Shown: in pieces, positions 36,501 through 50,250 of the stretch
Numbering within the stretch: the first letter of the stretch is position 1
How the letters are laid out: every line of letters begins with the position of its first letter
DNA from: Oenanthe sinensis
Lineage: Eukaryota > Streptophyta > Magnoliopsida > Apiales > Apiaceae
DNA length: 64,000 bases
Reading direction: 5' to 3'
NCBI GenBank assembly: GCA_028671895.1
Contig: CM053800.1
Coordinates: 21,907,886 to 21,971,885 of the forward strand
Program-made: the position numbers and the translations under genes
The notes under the pieces: generated by a model
The model's input: only the letters and a program-made list of their open reading frames with translations
Told to the model about the DNA's origin: nothing
Databases searched by the model: none

Positions 36501-39068
36501 CAAATTGTAAACTCTTGTAGGATCATTCTTGGTTCATTTGAACATGAAAACAATTTATAACAATTTGAGACTTCATTCTAGACTCGTTCGAACCTGAAAA
36601 TAACTTATAGCTTCATTATTGACTCGTTTGAACATGGAAACAACGTGTAAACTTTTATAGGATCATTCTTGGCTCATTTGAACATGAAAACAATTCATAA
36701 CAACATCTAACTTCATTCTTGACTTCTTCGGACTTGGAAACAACTTGTAACTATATTCTTGATTCGTTTAAACATGGAAACAACTTGTAAACTCTTCTAG
36801 GATTATTCTTTTCTCATTTGAACAAGAAAACAATTCATAACAACTTCTGACTTCATTCTTGACTCGTTCGAACTTGGAAACATCTTGTAGCTTCATTCTT
36901 GACTCGTTTAAACATGGAAACAATTTGTAAACTCTTCTAGGATTATTCTTGGTTCATTTGAACATGAAAACAATTCATAAAAACTTCTGACTTCATTCTT
37001 GACTCGTTTGAACTTGGAAACAACTTGTAGCTTTATTCTTGACTCGTTTAAACAAGGAAACAACTTGTAAACTCTTCTAGGATTATACTTGGCTCATTTG
37101 ACGATGAAAACAATTCATAACAACTTTTGAATTCATTCTTGACTCGTTCGAACTTGGAAACAACTTATAGCTTCATTCTTGACTCGTTTGAACTTGGAAA
37201 CAACTTGTAGCTTCATTCTTGACTCGTTTGAACATGGAAACAACTTGTAAACTGTTGTAGGATCGTCCTTGGATCATTTGAACATGAAAACAATCCGTAA
37301 AAACATTAGAACTCATTCTTGACTCGTTCGAACTTGGAAACAACTTGTAGCTTCATTCTTGACTCGTTTTAGCATTTAAACAACTTGTAAACACTTAAAG
37401 GATCATTCTTCGCTCATTTGAATGTGAAAACAATCCGTAACAACTGGAGACTTCATTCTTGACTCGTTCGAATTTGGAAACAACTCGTAGCTTCATTCTT
37501 GACTCGTTTGAATATGGAAACAACTTGTAAACTCTTCTAGGATTATTCTTGGCTCATTTGAACATGAAAACAATTCATAAAAACTTTTGACTTCATTCTT
37601 GACTCATTTGAACTAGGAAACAACTTGTAGATTTATTCTTGACTCGTTTAAACATGGAAACACGTTGTAAACTCTTCTAGGATTATTCTTGGCTCATTTG
37701 AACACGAAAACAATTCATAACAATTTCTGAATTCATTCTTGACTCATTCGAACTTGGAAACAACTTGTAGCTTCATTCTTGACTCGTTTAAACTTGGAAA
37801 CAACTTGTAAACTCTTCTAAGATTATTCTTGGCTCATTTGAACATGAAAACAATTCATAACAACTTCTGAATTCATTCTTGACTCGTTCGAACTTGGAAA
37901 CAACTTGTAGCTTCATTCTTGACTCGTTTGAACTTGGAAACAACTTATAGCTTCATTCTTGACTCGTTTGAACATGGAAACAAATTGTAAACTCTTGTAG
38001 GATCGTTATTGGTTCATTTGAACATAAAAACAATTTATAACAATTTGAGAATTCGTTCTTGACTCGTTCGAACTTGTACACAACTTATAGCTTCATTCTT
38101 GACTCATTTGAACATGGAAACAAATTGTAAACTCTTGTAGGATCATTCTTGGAACATTTGAACATGAAAACAATTCATAAAAAAATCTGACTTCATTCTT
38201 GAATTGTTCGAACTTGGAAATAACTTGTAGCTTCATTCTTGACTCGTTTGAACATGGAAACAAATTGTAAACTCTTGTAGGATCATTCTTGGCTCATTTG
38301 AACATGAAAACAATTTATAACAATTTGAGACTTCATTCTAGACTCGTTCGAACTTGAAAATAACTTATATCTTCATTATTGACTTGTTTGAACATGGAAA
38401 CAACGTGTAAACTCTTGTAGGATCATTCTTGGCTCATTTGAACATGAAAACAATTCATAACAACATCTGACTTCATTCTTGACTTCTTCGAACTTGGAAA
38501 CAACTTGTAACTATATTCTTGATTCGTTTAAACATGGAAACAACTTGTAAACTCTTCTAGGATTAATCTTGGCTCATTTGAACATGAAAACAATTCATAA
38601 CAACTTCGGACTTCATTCTTGACTCGTTCGAACTTGGAAACATCTTGTAGCATCATTCTTGACTCGTTTAAACATGGAAACAATTTGTAAACTCTTCTAG
38701 GATTATTCTTGGTTCATTTGAACGTGAAAACAATTCATAAAAACTTCTGACTTCATTCTTGACTCGTTTGAACTTAGAAACAACTTGTAGCTTTATTCTT
38801 GACTCGTTTAAACAAGGAAACAACTTGTAAACTCTTCTAGGATTATACTTGGCTTATTTGAACATGAAAACAATTCATAACAACTTTTGAATTCATTCTT
38901 GATCGTTTGAACTTGGAAACAACTTGTAGCTTCATTCTTGACTCGTTTGAACTTGGAAACAACTTGTAGCTTCATTCTTGACTCGTTTGAACATGGAAAC
39001 AACTTATAAACTGTCGTAGGATCGTCCTTGGATCATTTGAACATGAAAACAATCCGTAAAAACATGAG
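27519..39068. repeat. 140-bp satellite array, left block (about 11.5 kb)
   Basis: The repeat unit is 140 bp, made of three related monomers. M1 (50 bp) starts CAACTTGTAAACTCTTGTAG and holds GGATCATTCTTGGCTCATTT. M2 (50 bp) starts CAATTCATAACAACTTGAGA and holds GACTCGTTCGAACTTGG. M3 (40 bp) starts CAACTTGTAGCTTCATTCTT and lacks about 10 bp relative to the other two. All end (T)GGAAA or TGAAAA. About 82 units fit here. Monomer number varies: M3 is doubled at about 37150-37235. A short M1 variant (TTTTTGTCGAAAATATTCATT) recurs, for example near 28068, 28875, 30478 and 31685. LTR A cuts the array at 27518/27519 inside M1. No gene is supported in it. Confidence 0.95.
39064..39068. repeat. Target-site duplication of C, left copy
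   Basis: ATGAG precedes the TG of the 5' LTR and matches 52039-52043. Joining the flanks restores a continuous satellite phrase like that at 37290-37325. Confidence 0.95.
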
Positions 39069-40843
39069 TGTTGGAGATTACGAAGCTGTATAAATAGAAA
39101 TCGTGATAACTCAACACTAGAACAGGACAAGTAAATAATACTACGCCTACACAGAAATCAGGAAGAATTGAAGACATGGCAAATACAGTGAATCAAGACA
39201 TTAGAAGAAGTTTTGGAGTCTACTACAGGTCACTGAAAGAAGTTCATTTATATGTTCATGCCTCAGTGAAGAATAATGGTTGAAGACTTTCAGGGTTTCA
39301 GAAGTGTTGAAGATTCAGTATAGAAGTGCCACTAGAAGATTTCAGTGTAAAGGCATTGATTGAAGATAGACAGTGTTCGAAGCATAGGAATCTAGAAGGA
39401 TTGAAGACATGGTAAAGACAAAGGTTAAAGAAGACAGCTGCAGTCTTGGAGTTATACTCACTGAAAGAAGTTCATTTGTATGTTCAAGCGTCAGTGAAGA
39501 ACAGAGAATGAAGTATTCAAGATTGTGGTAATAATGGAGACGTTGTCTAAGTACCAGAAAAGATTCCAGTGAAAGTACAGTGTTTATTGACAGTCAGTGT
39601 TCGAAGCAATGAAGTTACTGGAAACTTAACAATGTACGTAAGACAATAATACGAAGACCTGGATCGAAGTTAGTCGTCTGTGAACCAGACTAGTTGCACT
39701 AGGCGTCAGCAGTCTGTGAAAGGAATCTGAGTATTAACTATAGAAGAATTGTTAAGTTGAAGAACGTACCTGGAAAGAACGGTTATTTATTAAGGTACGA
39801 AAAAGTAATTTGTAAAGGCTACAGCCAAACAGCTAAACAGCTAACAGCTTAACAGCTAAATAGCTCAAAGGGTGCAAAGTGTCACAACCTTGGTACGAAA
39901 AGTGAAAGTTTCTAATCTACAGTCGAAGAACGGAAACAGCTCAAGGTACAGGGTGTAATGTGGCAAGACTTTGATACAAGAAATGGAAGTTGGCAAACTT
40001 AAGTCAAGGAGTGAATAGATGGTCAAAGTGCAGTGACCAAACTACACTTTGACCATGGTAATGAAACTCACGCGCACAAAACCTTCAGCGCAACATACTC
40101 ATTTGACTTAACCAAATTGAAGCTTCATTCTATGTGGCGCCTCCCCTGTGCTTCCCCTGTAGTGGCGCCACTTGCAATTAATAAATATATTGATTGAAGT
40201 TTTAAGTGGCGTCTCCCCTGTATATCAGCTGTGTAAGCGCCACTCAGCCCTTAGCCAATCAAATTCAAGCAGCTACTTTATTTGATTTAAAGTCTACACC
40301 AATCAAAAAGAAGAGTCGTCTTCTTCAACACAAATAATATGTAGAGAGCTACTGCCATGGCCGGAGCAAGAGACTTAAATTTATACACACTCATACCATG
40401 CTCCCGGTCAGATATTAGGACCCGGTTCTTTAATGAAAAATGCTCAGGGCTCCTAGATATCACTCCCTACGGACTCAGTTTTTCCTTGTACTAATTTAGA
40501 TATATTTGTATAGGAACTGAGCCTAATATTTTTGTGTTAGTAGCAAAGAACTAATTTGTTCTTTGGAAGCCAGTTATATTTTTAACTGGGTGTAGCAACC
40601 TCAGGGATTATATACGAAAGTAATATTCCCCGAAATTTGTCTCCATAATTTACCTGCTAATTTTCTTGAACCTAATTGATTTATCCGATCTCACAGAAAA
40701 TTAGTAGGCAGTTCACCTAAACACTACAAATGGCCAAACCCACTCTGAAGCAATAATTTATTTATCCGCAAATTCTGAAAAGAATTTAAATTATTGGGAA
40801 TATCGTATTCAACCCCCCTTCTACGATATTTCGGGACCTAACA
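39069..40843 (+). repeat. 5' LTR of C (1775 bp)
   Basis: The LTR starts TGTTGGAGATTACG and ends GGGACCTAACA just before the primer-binding site. It contains a short AACAGCTAAACAGCTAA repeat near 39828-39865 and the GGCGCCAC cluster in U3. No convincing ORF. Confidence 0.95.
40134..40243 (+). promoter_or_regulatory. U3 GGCGCC motif cluster of LTR C
   Basis: Four copies of GTGGCGCC/GCGCCAC occur in 110 bp, partly as inverted pairs (GTGGCGCC and GTGGCGCCAC), with CTCCCCTGT phrases between. They are CpG-containing palindromes in otherwise AT-rich sequence. A second cluster lies in the leader at 41401-41630. Confidence 0.6.
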
Positions 40844-40845
40844 AT

Positions 40846-40857
40846 TGGTATCAGAGC
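40846..40857 (+). other. Primer-binding site of C
   Basis: TGGTATCAGAGC lies two bases after the 5' LTR end, complementary to initiator tRNA-Met. Confidence 0.95.
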
Positions 40858-40939
40858 CCGCTGATTGATATATAAACTAGGATCCGTAGTTCAGTGAAGC
40901 TCACCAAGCCCAAGCTGCTTACTTAAAAGGAGGCCTTGT

Positions 40940-41265
40940 TAAATAAGTTTATTTATAAACTTTTATTAAGTCTATTTTATAAACTTTTATGAAATTTATT
41001 TTATAAACTTTTATTAGTTTATGTTATAAATTTTAATTAGTTTATTTTATAAACTTAATATTTAATTTATTTTTTAAACATTTATAAAATTTGTTTTATA
41101 AACTTTTATTAGTTTATGTTACAAATTTTAATTAGTTTATTTTATAAATTTGATATTAAATTTATTTTATAAACTTTTACAAAATTTGTTTTATAAACTT
41201 TAATAAGTTTATATTATAAATCTTAATTAGTTTATTTTATAGATTTAACAAAGTTTACTATTTAA
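40940..41265 (+). repeat. AT-rich tandem repeats in the leader of C
   Basis: Imperfect repeats of TTTATTTTATAAACTTTTAT and TTTATRTTATAAATTTTAAT types run for about 320 bp. They are untranslated and have no other recognisable feature. Confidence 0.75.
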
Positions 41266-41400
41266 ATTTATTATACAAAACGTGGTCCATTTTTCTTTTA
41301 AGTTCACTCGACCAAGTTAATGTCCAGGAAACAAGTTGGCCAGTGTTTAATCTAAGTGACCTGCACGCGCCGTTGATAATTTGTTGTGATCAAGTAAGCA

Positions 41401-41630
41401 GCGCCACTTGAAAAATCATTCAGCGCCACTTTACTCAACTCGCGCCTAGCTATTTGAATTGCCTTAGAGAAATTCTCCAACTTTGAGTTGTGCCTCTCCA
41501 TGGTAAGTCCTGTGTCAGCGCCACACACGCGCCCAGGTGAACTCGCCAAGTACATGCCTGTTTTGTTGCGCTTATACAGGGTAATTCCTTGTATAGGCGC
41601 CACTTAACACCTTAAAAGACTAGGCGCCAC
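41401..41630 (+). promoter_or_regulatory. Second GCGCCAC cluster, in the leader of C
   Basis: GCGCCAC occurs at about 41401, 41423, 41518, 41597 and 41624, with CGCGCC/GCGCCC near-copies between. The motif is the one in the LTR U3, including the context GCGCCACTCA (41624 and 40238). A minus-strand 83-codon frame at 41352-41603 has no recognisable domain. The rest of the leader (41631-42678) shows no gene. Confidence 0.5.
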
Positions 41631-42678
41631 TCACCCAAAATGCAGTTTGGTACCTCAAGTTTTGTACTCTTTAATTTTTATTTTAGATCTATTTATTTTT
41701 CCAGAAAATTTAAAATTCTTGAAAATTAAATTTTTTCTTAAATATTAATTTACGATATTTTAATTTTTAAGAAAATTCGAAATTCTTGAAAATTAATTTA
41801 TTGTATATTTTTATTTTTGATTAATTTATTTTCAAAGAAAATTAAAAAATTCTGTAAATTTAAATTTTTCTTAAATATTAATTCGAGAGTGCTTAAGGGT
41901 TCGTAGTTGAAGATTTTTCTGGGTATTGAAGACAACAGAGATTGACTGAAGGTTATCCAATGAAGATTATTCTGGAACGGACTGAAGAAATAGTGGTTCT
42001 AATTTCCTCAGAGGTTTACTCCATAGGATCCCACTAATATTTTGGAAGCTTCAAAAGAAGAGATTAATTTGGGTACAGGTTTTGGTTAATTTGAGTTGTA
42101 TTTTTGGATGAAAAATCTTAGGGGTTGAAGTAGTGAAGGAGAACAGACTGGACAACCTGGAATCTCAGTACAAGCCTTAAAGACTATTCTACAGGGAGAT
42201 TATAGGAAGTTCGTGCTAACACTGCAGATCATCTGGAACACAGGATACAGCTAACAGGGATTTAAGGATACAACCACATTGTCTGTAAAAGACCTGTATG
42301 TGCTGAAGGCCTATGAACTAGAACAAGAGCTGAAGAAGATAATATTTGGTAAAGCAGGTTGTTAACATATCCATTGTATTTGTGACCCAGGAACTAAATT
42401 TGATTGACGTCAAGGTTGAGAACCTCTGAACAGAAACGAATTGATCCTAGAAGCTGAATTGAAGATGTTGTAGCTCGAGGTAGTGGTCAAGGTGTTGTAA
42501 GTTAACACTTTGGAATAACTTGAGAACTGGACTGCAAGTCAAGCCTGCAGAGCAACAGGAAGTTCAGTGACATCAGATTCAGACGGAATCCTAATTCTAA
42601 ATCTAAGGTCCTTACCTATAGATTCCGTGAAGGAGATTTTCAAGATCAGTTCAAGAGGCGGTTGCAAGACATGGATGG

Positions 42679-42969
42679 TTGATTATAAAAGACAAGATCA
42701 GGGGTTTGCTACATAATTTGAAGAAGTCTGTACAAGCAAAAGATGACAGAGACTATTTTGGGCTGAAGCAGGAATATCAGGCATTAGTGAGGATGCAGCA
42801 AGAGAAAGCTTTTGTTGGTGAAGTTAAATGCAATGTTGATTCTATCAGTGATGAACCAAATGGATATCTGGCTTCAATGACCAACACTGGAGATGAATCA
42901 CTAAGCACTTCACAGGTACACTTTCTAACTAGTATACTTTTATCTAATTCAGTACTGCATGATTATTAG
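42679..42969 (+). pseudogene. Gag C-terminal remnant of C
   Basis: A 96-codon frame aligns loosely with the Gag of A just after its first zinc knuckle: 'LKQEYQALVRMQQEKAFVGE' against 'LKKKYDALVSKQQKGSRAYV', then an acidic stretch, then a Ser-rich 'LSTSQV' end. The capsid domain and zinc knuckles upstream (about 42100-42680) are not readable in any frame. It is a fragment, not a gene. Confidence 0.55.
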
Positions 42970-43589
42970 GTTTTGATATGTATTATATTCATGATAGCAT
43001 GTTAGCATCTTAGGACTTAAATGCTTAATTGATTGCTAAGAATAAGATTTCATGCTAGGATTCATGAGTTTAATTAGTACATTTCATACTTGATTTTATA
43101 TGCAGTAAAATGAATATCTAGAATTAGATAGGGTGTTCTAGACGATTAGGTGTATCCCCAAACATTTAGTGAAACTTGATTTAAATCTTATGTGATTTAA
43201 TACCTCTGCTAATGTTGTGAAAGTTGCTAATAGACAAACAGGTCATAGATCAGATTTTATTTGTTCTTAATGGCAAATGACTTGTTAATTGTTTATGTGC
43301 TTATTTTCATATGATTTGCTTTTACTCACATAGTTGCACTTAAATGCTATATTAGATCATGTATTGCTTGTTAGGGATAATTGGTTAAAAGATGGTAGAA
43401 TTATCTAAGTAGTCAGTAAGTCATGTAGATTCGAAGCAATATCTAAAACTGACTTAGGTAATTAGAGATAGTTAAGAATGTTAGACAACGACAGAATGGA
43501 TTAGAAAGAATTAGTAATTAATTTGTTAGTTCTTCTAATCCATGTGCTTTTAGGAAATTAAGTACTGAATTTTCTAATATGCATATTGA

Positions 43590-46030
43590 AGTTGTTGTTA
43601 CCTTTGATAATATCTCTAACCCATCTGGACTCAATTAAAATTGAGTACCAAGAAGCTTGATCATTTGTGATTGCAGAGTAGGTTATGAAAGGCAAAAGTT
43701 ATGTGACTTCATGACATTTAATGTTCGAGGCACATGATCAAGATTAAAGCTCTACTATCACAGTTGATTGAGAAGGCCTCCCCGATGGTAACCTTTGGAG
43801 ATGACAGCAAAGGATGTACAGGGGATATGGCTATCATGTTTTAAGAACTGTCATCAGTGGAAGCATCTTTCTTGTTGAAAGAGTTAAGCACTTTTTAAAG
43901 GGCACTAGGGAATTCTTCGTCAAGGGTTTTCTGGAGAAGTGTTTGATCTCAAGCAAGAAGGTTGGAAGCTCGCTCAACTGAGAGTGAGGAAGTTTGTTCG
44001 TAGCTGACATGGAATTTGGATGCAAAGGTGAAGTCAACTTTTTAGTAAAGCTTCATCAATGAAGAGTTAGCTATGGCAAAAGAAGCTCTTACACTTGTCA
44101 GTCTACAAGGCAATGGATTCTTTGTTAAAAGATGAAATTGGTGAGAGGACTGCTTCATTTGGAATTCTATTCAGAAGGACATTTTGAAGTGTGTCACATA
44201 GGGAAGTCAATGAAAACATCACACTGAAGGAAAGTCATATGCTTAGTGGTGATTGAAATTGATAACCCTAATAACAAATTGGTGATGTTCGTGCATTCAA
44301 CAGACAAAATGTCACAAATGGTGATTGATCAAATAAGGAAGATCAAGTTGGAAGCAAAGTAAGCTGTGAGAACTTTGAAGTCAGATAATGGAACTGCATT
44401 TCGCGAGTGAAGTTCTAAATGAAGTCTGTACTGAAAAAGGGATTTTGAAGCTGAAGCAATTAACACAGCATGCTGCTTTATTCAACAAGATCGTGAAAAG
44501 ACATCATTTGAGTTAATGGCCAACCAGAAGAAAACACTGAAGCTCTTTCGTGTGTTTAGAGGGAATTGATCTTTAATGAAGATTTATTTGAATAACTTGA
44601 CAAGAAGTTAGGGCTCATGGAACAATTCTCCTCGGCTACTCAGAAGTGATTAAAAGTCTGAATGTAATGAATATCTACACCAAGCTCCCAAGCATTCAAG
44701 TGAACGACTATTCTGAATCTTTGACAAATTCAGATACTGATGTAGAAGCTGAGGTTGCAGAAGGAATTAATGTTTAGCAACAACTCAGGGGAGCAAATAG
44801 AAGAAGGATCTACTAGTCATACTCAACAATGAAAATCAAAGGATTTCATCAAGAACATTTCTGCCAAGACAAAAGGTCTGAAGTCAAATTCAATCCTGGA
44901 GTCTCGTTCTTAGTAATCCGGATTCGTGTGTAGAGGCTAGAAGTGCTATGCAAAGTAAAGAACAACTGTTAACAACTAACAATTGATATCTAGAGAAGCA
45001 CTGATTGATCCAGATTGGGTGATTGCAATGCAAGATGATCTCAATCAGTTCGAAGGCAGAAAACAACTGAAGCTGGAACCCAGACCATAGACCACTAAAG
45101 TCGAAGCTGAAATTGGTACAGTAGGGGTTCACAGAAACTGGATAATAATTGGCATTGTTATGAGGGACAAAGCCAAACTGGTTGCTACAGGTTACTTTAA
45201 AGTAGAAGGTATTGACGATGATGGAAACAGAATCTTCGGGACTTTCTAGATCAAGCAGTAAGCACCAGTGACGAGACTTGATCCTTTGGGACTCATCAAT
45301 GGGGACCTAACAATTTTCAGGGACCCAACGATTAAGACCAAACAATTGGTATCCCTAGCACATGTGGAGCATTCAAGCATGAAGATCTAACAGATGAATG
45401 TGAACAAGTGCACTCCTGAATGGTAAGCTAGAAGATGAAGGTGCAGATCCATTACAATTTGTATATCATTCTCTTCGCAAGCTTTTCTATGACGGAGGTA
45501 AAGGATTCAAGCAAAACGTCAAGGACATGGTATGACTCTCTAACTGTTAATTACTTAAAAATGATTTTACATTAGAGTTGTTATACATATCTCTCTAGAA
45601 ATGCCAAGGCACACACAATGACATATATATGTGCAAGTATACCTTAATTCTCGATATGCCTATGTGCAAGTTTCCAAGTTGATACTGGAGAATCTTATCT
45701 TATAGCTAAGTTATGAATTGCTAGATATCTTAGGGGATCACCATTTCCTGGAATCTGGGACCCTTAAGATAATAGGTTTAACCTAATTGGCTATATAGAT
45801 ATAGATAATGCAGGTTGTACGAAAGACAGGGAAGTCATTCCTAGAAGCTGTCAATTACCAGCAACACTGTTGAACTCTTCACACCACTGAAGGAACAAGC
45901 TCATGGACACCAGGTATCATTTCTTTTGAGTTGTCCTTAGTCGAATAACTTGCAGAGTTTTGCTAAATAACTTGATGAATTTATTTTATCTAAGTTGGTT
46001 AGTAAACTTGGGGATATTATTAATATACAT
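43590..46030 (+). pseudogene. Degenerate copia pol of C
   Basis: Blocks in pol order are readable through many frameshifts and stops. A protease-adjacent part lies at about 43770-43830. The integrase core lies at 44280-44420, with LVMFVHSTD, MVIDQIRKI and SDNGTAF (an Asp motif kept). 'ELMANQKKTLKLF' lies near 44511-44555. The RT entry 'DPDWVIAMQDDLNQFE' is at 45007-45057 and 'VMRDKAKLVAT' near 45157. The pol C-terminus lies near 45955-46020. The RT catalytic YVDD loop is not recognisable; the interval between RT entry and pol end is much shorter than in A. It cannot produce working enzymes. Confidence 0.8.
44785..44793 (+). other. Polypurine-like motif in the integrase-RT linker of C
   Basis: CTCAGGGGA, one G shorter than the copies in A and B, at the equivalent place. 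Confidence 0.4.
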
Positions 46031-49000
46031 ATTTGTTGAAAATCCCATCTGCAAGGAATTCTCAAATGAGTTCACAAGTATTACTTTTTCCCGATCCAAA
46101 GGACTTGTGAATTTATTTGAAATCCAGATCCTCATACTTTTTGCTATTAATTTAATTATCATGCTTACATTGGTATATGCATGAGTGGTAGTTAAATTAC
46201 TTAGCATAAGTAAGAAGCATAATTATTTGTATGTTTTAAATATTTGATGAGTATTAGTCAATGATATCTTGCTTAATTGCTCTGATATTTTGCTCTGATA
46301 TTCTAATATATTTTATTACAAATAATTGTGATGCTTTTGATGTTAGTGACGGTATTTAGAATTTCTGTTCTAAATAATTAATGCATATTTCAAAACTCAC
46401 TAATATTAGAAGGTGAAGTATTTTCTAAGTTATGTGTATAAAATGCTCAATATTTTATATACTTAGAAAATATTTCTAAAAATAAGTTTGTTTGCGAGGG
46501 GTTGTAAAAAGAATCACAAGTATCATCTTTTCCCTATATAAAGGACTTGTGAATTTCTTTTCAACTATTACCTCGAGCTTACGTATATCAATTAGTAATT
46601 GTTATGAGTACGCTTACAATGTGCAAAGTAACAATTATTAGATATGACGTAGGAAGTTAAATGCTAATATTCAATTCAATGAATATTTTAGTATTTAGCG
46701 AATTTATTTTATCTTATCAAAATTATGGATTGAAGCAATTCAATGTTTATTAGTTTCATAATTTTAATTTGATAAAATAACAGAAGCATAGTTCCTTGCA
46801 TTTTGAATTTATTGATAAATATCTCGAAATGATATTTTGTTAATATTTCCGTGCAATTAACTGTGATATGCTTATTGTTCTACTGAATAATTGCCATGTA
46901 TAGTTTATATAAATGCATGTGATTGGCAATTGTTTAGTACAGCATAAGTATTTAATTTATTTTGATTTATTTAAATCATGAAGATATATAACAATACAGT
47001 GAAATATCTGTTCCATGATTTAAATAAATTAAAATAAATAAGAAGCATAATTATTTGTAGTATATTTATTATCTTTTATTACTCTGTGATAATTGAATAA
47101 TATTTTATTACAATATAATTGTGATATATTGATACTAATGGATTTACTTGGTTTTTATCCTTAGCAATAATTGGTATCAATATATTTAGTTTTCTTTCTT
47201 TGACTGGTTTACGATCCTGAATGTATTTAAAAGAAATTTTTGTCTATTTCTTTTTCAAAATGTTTTATGCAAAAATACATTCATTTGTCTATCAGTTTTA
47301 GTTAAGAAAACTTAAGAATTCTTTTTCAAAACTTCTCTTTTGAAAAACTTTTCTTTAGGATAATTTTTCTCTAATCTCAGAATACTTTATCCTCTCCCAA
47401 AAGCTTGTTTTAAATGTTTTATCTTTAAAAGCTTTTTCTCTCTAAATTTTTCTTTTTAAAGTGGCAGAAACTTTGTGACTGCTATTTTATTTGGAAAAAT
47501 TATTTTAACTTCGAGGTATCAATCACTTGTAAAATGATTTGTTTTCAAATACTTGTTTCAATGTATGTTTCACATTGATTCATAGTACCAAAATAGTGGT
47601 TGTTGCTTTGAAGGCCTAGTACTGTTATGTTAAGCATTCATCCTAACCCTAATTGTCATATTTTTATTTTAAGTCGGGGATATTATCAGGCAGACGAAAA
47701 TGATGTAAATCATAATTGCATTATGAGTCGGAAAATCATTGTCTTCTATCTGATAAGGATGTTTTATAAAACTGTTTCCAAAACATACAGTGCTTAGGTT
47801 TAATGGAAAAGAGTCATTTTATTGAGATATAATTTGGTAGAAGAGTTGAATTTCTTCTTTGGTGTAAATTCCCGCGTTTTATTATGGGAAGTTTGCCTTA
47901 TAAGAAATTCATAAGAAATAGAAACTTTTTCTCTGATACTCCCGCGTTTTATTATGGGATAAGTATCTTAAAGAAAATTTCTATTGATGTCATGCTCTTA
48001 AATGATAAAATTTTCAATCTGACAAAACTCTTTTATTAAAAGTGCTTTAATGCAATCATTTACCATTCCTTCTTATATTTTTCTTTCTCCATGAGATGAG
48101 AAATATATTTTGGAATGTTAAAGTGATTATATGTTTATCTTTTTAATTGACCCTATCCGATTAGCCCCTAGTGGCTGTAGAAGCTGGCCAGGAGGTTGAA
48201 AACCCATCAATCTCTGACCCAGGCCTTAATACCAAACACTCATTTCATCCACTTCCATATATTAACCCCTGGAGTTATAAGGAACACATGTTAGTTAGAT
48301 GTTGATAAGGGAGAAACTGCACTTGATGCAGCAAATAAGGATGAAGTCGGAAGTGCACCCACAGCTCTACCTCCAGCGAAGTAAAGAAGTATATAACTAA
48401 GGTAACTGTAAGCTCATCTGTATCTTTTCAAAAGGATGCAGAGCTGAAAAGGCAATAAAACTGTCTCTGGAATCATTCTCTCAACAGGGTGAGTCCATTG
48501 AAATTCGCTCGTCAGCCAGAGCATCTTGTAATGAGTCAAGCACACCACTGGCAATCACGCTGATGGTAAGCCTAAACAGATAAATTCTAGGAACACATTG
48601 CAAGGCGTGCACAGTGAGAGGTATAGGTATTTAGAGGAGATACGAACTCTAGCCATACAGTACATTGTCCAAGGTATCTACCTCAAACAGAAGTTAAACT
48701 TCTGCATCCCGAAAGGGAGATCTCTTGTTCAGATTTATCTGGGCTTGAGAGGCAACTGCTTGACAATTCTTCGGATGAGTCAAGTAGGGTATTTATACAA
48801 AATTCTCATCACAGGGTTACGAGGGAAACGTAGACTCTAAGTTGCCATTCATTACATTGTCTACTACGTCGCCCCTCCTGGAAGGAACATTTCCAGATCC
48901 TGAAAAGGAATGTCCACCTCCCGTTTACGGAGAAGGTGTGAGGCAACTCCTTGATAGAACAAGGCAGGATTCCCAAAAAGATTTTAAAATCTTGGGATAA

Positions 49001-50250
49001 CCCATCTCAAAGAGGTGAGGCTCCACTAGACAGTGATTTAGCAATTGCTATTGAGTCTGGTGTGAGACAGTGCTTATGCATGATAGATCAAAAACACCTC
49101 AACGAGGCAATTCTCCACTTGATAGTGATTCAGTTCATTCTGATGAGTCAAGTGTTGGGAATATATGAATTGATGGATTTCACTTACAGGTACAGAAGGC
49201 TATATTTGGAATGCAGAGTGAAAGTGAGAGAGAGAAACACTTAAGTGAAAGTGAGGGAGAGATACACTTGAGTGAGAGATAGGGAGAGAAAGAGTGAAAC
49301 ACTTCTAAGTGCTCGACACTTGAGTGTAAACACTAACAGAACGTACTAGAAGTGAGGAAACCATAAGCCAAACACTTACCCTTGCTACTTGCTACTTCTG
49401 AAAGAAAAGTTGCTATATTTTTCCCGTTCAACGTCAGACGAGAACCTTCTTTGGAAGACAAACCATTCAAAAGTGGACCTAACAATATAGTGATATAGTG
49501 TTATCTTCAAAAGTGGGCCATTGGAGGATTCCTCAACTAAGGGGGAGAATTTATAAGGAGAAAAAGGTGAAGTTAATAAGTCTTATCTTCGTATCCTTCG
49601 GAAGAGTTAAGAGTTAATCTCCTAAAGGGGTTCGTATCCTGGACTCTTAAGGTAAGTTCCTGGATCCTGGAAGATCAATCCTGGAGATCCTTGGGAAAAA
49701 GGGTTCGTATCCTTGGGAGAAGTTAATAGCCTTAGGGGGAGATTTTAGACAAGAAGAAGAAAATCTTATCTTCTGATCCTGAGGGGAAACAACAGATATA
49801 TGGGAGAATCAAGAAGCTGTACTCTATACTTGGAAGAACAGAAATGACTATTCCATTGATTTTCTAAAGGGAGAAGAAGAATAAGAAGGAGAATCACATT
49901 CGTAGGGGGAGAACATCATTTGAGCTATGTTCAGTATTGATTGAAGACATACCCAGGAATAATGATTCTTATGAAGCTCTGTTCGTGATAAGTTCTTTAA
50001 GTTCAAACTATGAAGGATTTTGAAGTAGAGAAAGCTCAAACAGACAGAAATGAAGATGCTACTACATGTATATCAGTTCAGTGCTAGAGGAACATACATC
50101 ATTCATTTCAGTTACACAAGAATTCTGGAAATGCAGGATCTGATCCAGAAAAACCAGTAACATTATTTACAAGTCTCGGGCGATTACTTTTTCTAGTTGT
50201 TAGTTGAGTTATCCTCCCTAGGTGATTTGTTTGCTAAGGTTTAACAATCA
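46031..50250 (+). other. Post-pol region of C with multiple polypurine motifs
   Basis: The counterpart of 2831-7253 in B. Small open frames at 48598-48840 (80 codons) and 48951-49244 (97 codons) show no known domain. The 'PLVAVEAGQEVENPSIS' phrase near 48168 matches 4027-4080 in B. The CCCGCGTTTTATTATGGGA dimer lies at about 47845-47985. AGGGGGAGA motifs occur near 49540, 49735 and 49900 before the true tract at 50251, a pattern reported for Sireviruses. Confidence 0.55.

Noticed and set aside
41352..41603. 83-codon minus-strand frame in the leader of C as a gene
   Set aside because: It lies antisense in an untranslated leader over the GCGCCAC cluster, with no domain and no counterpart to compare in the window.
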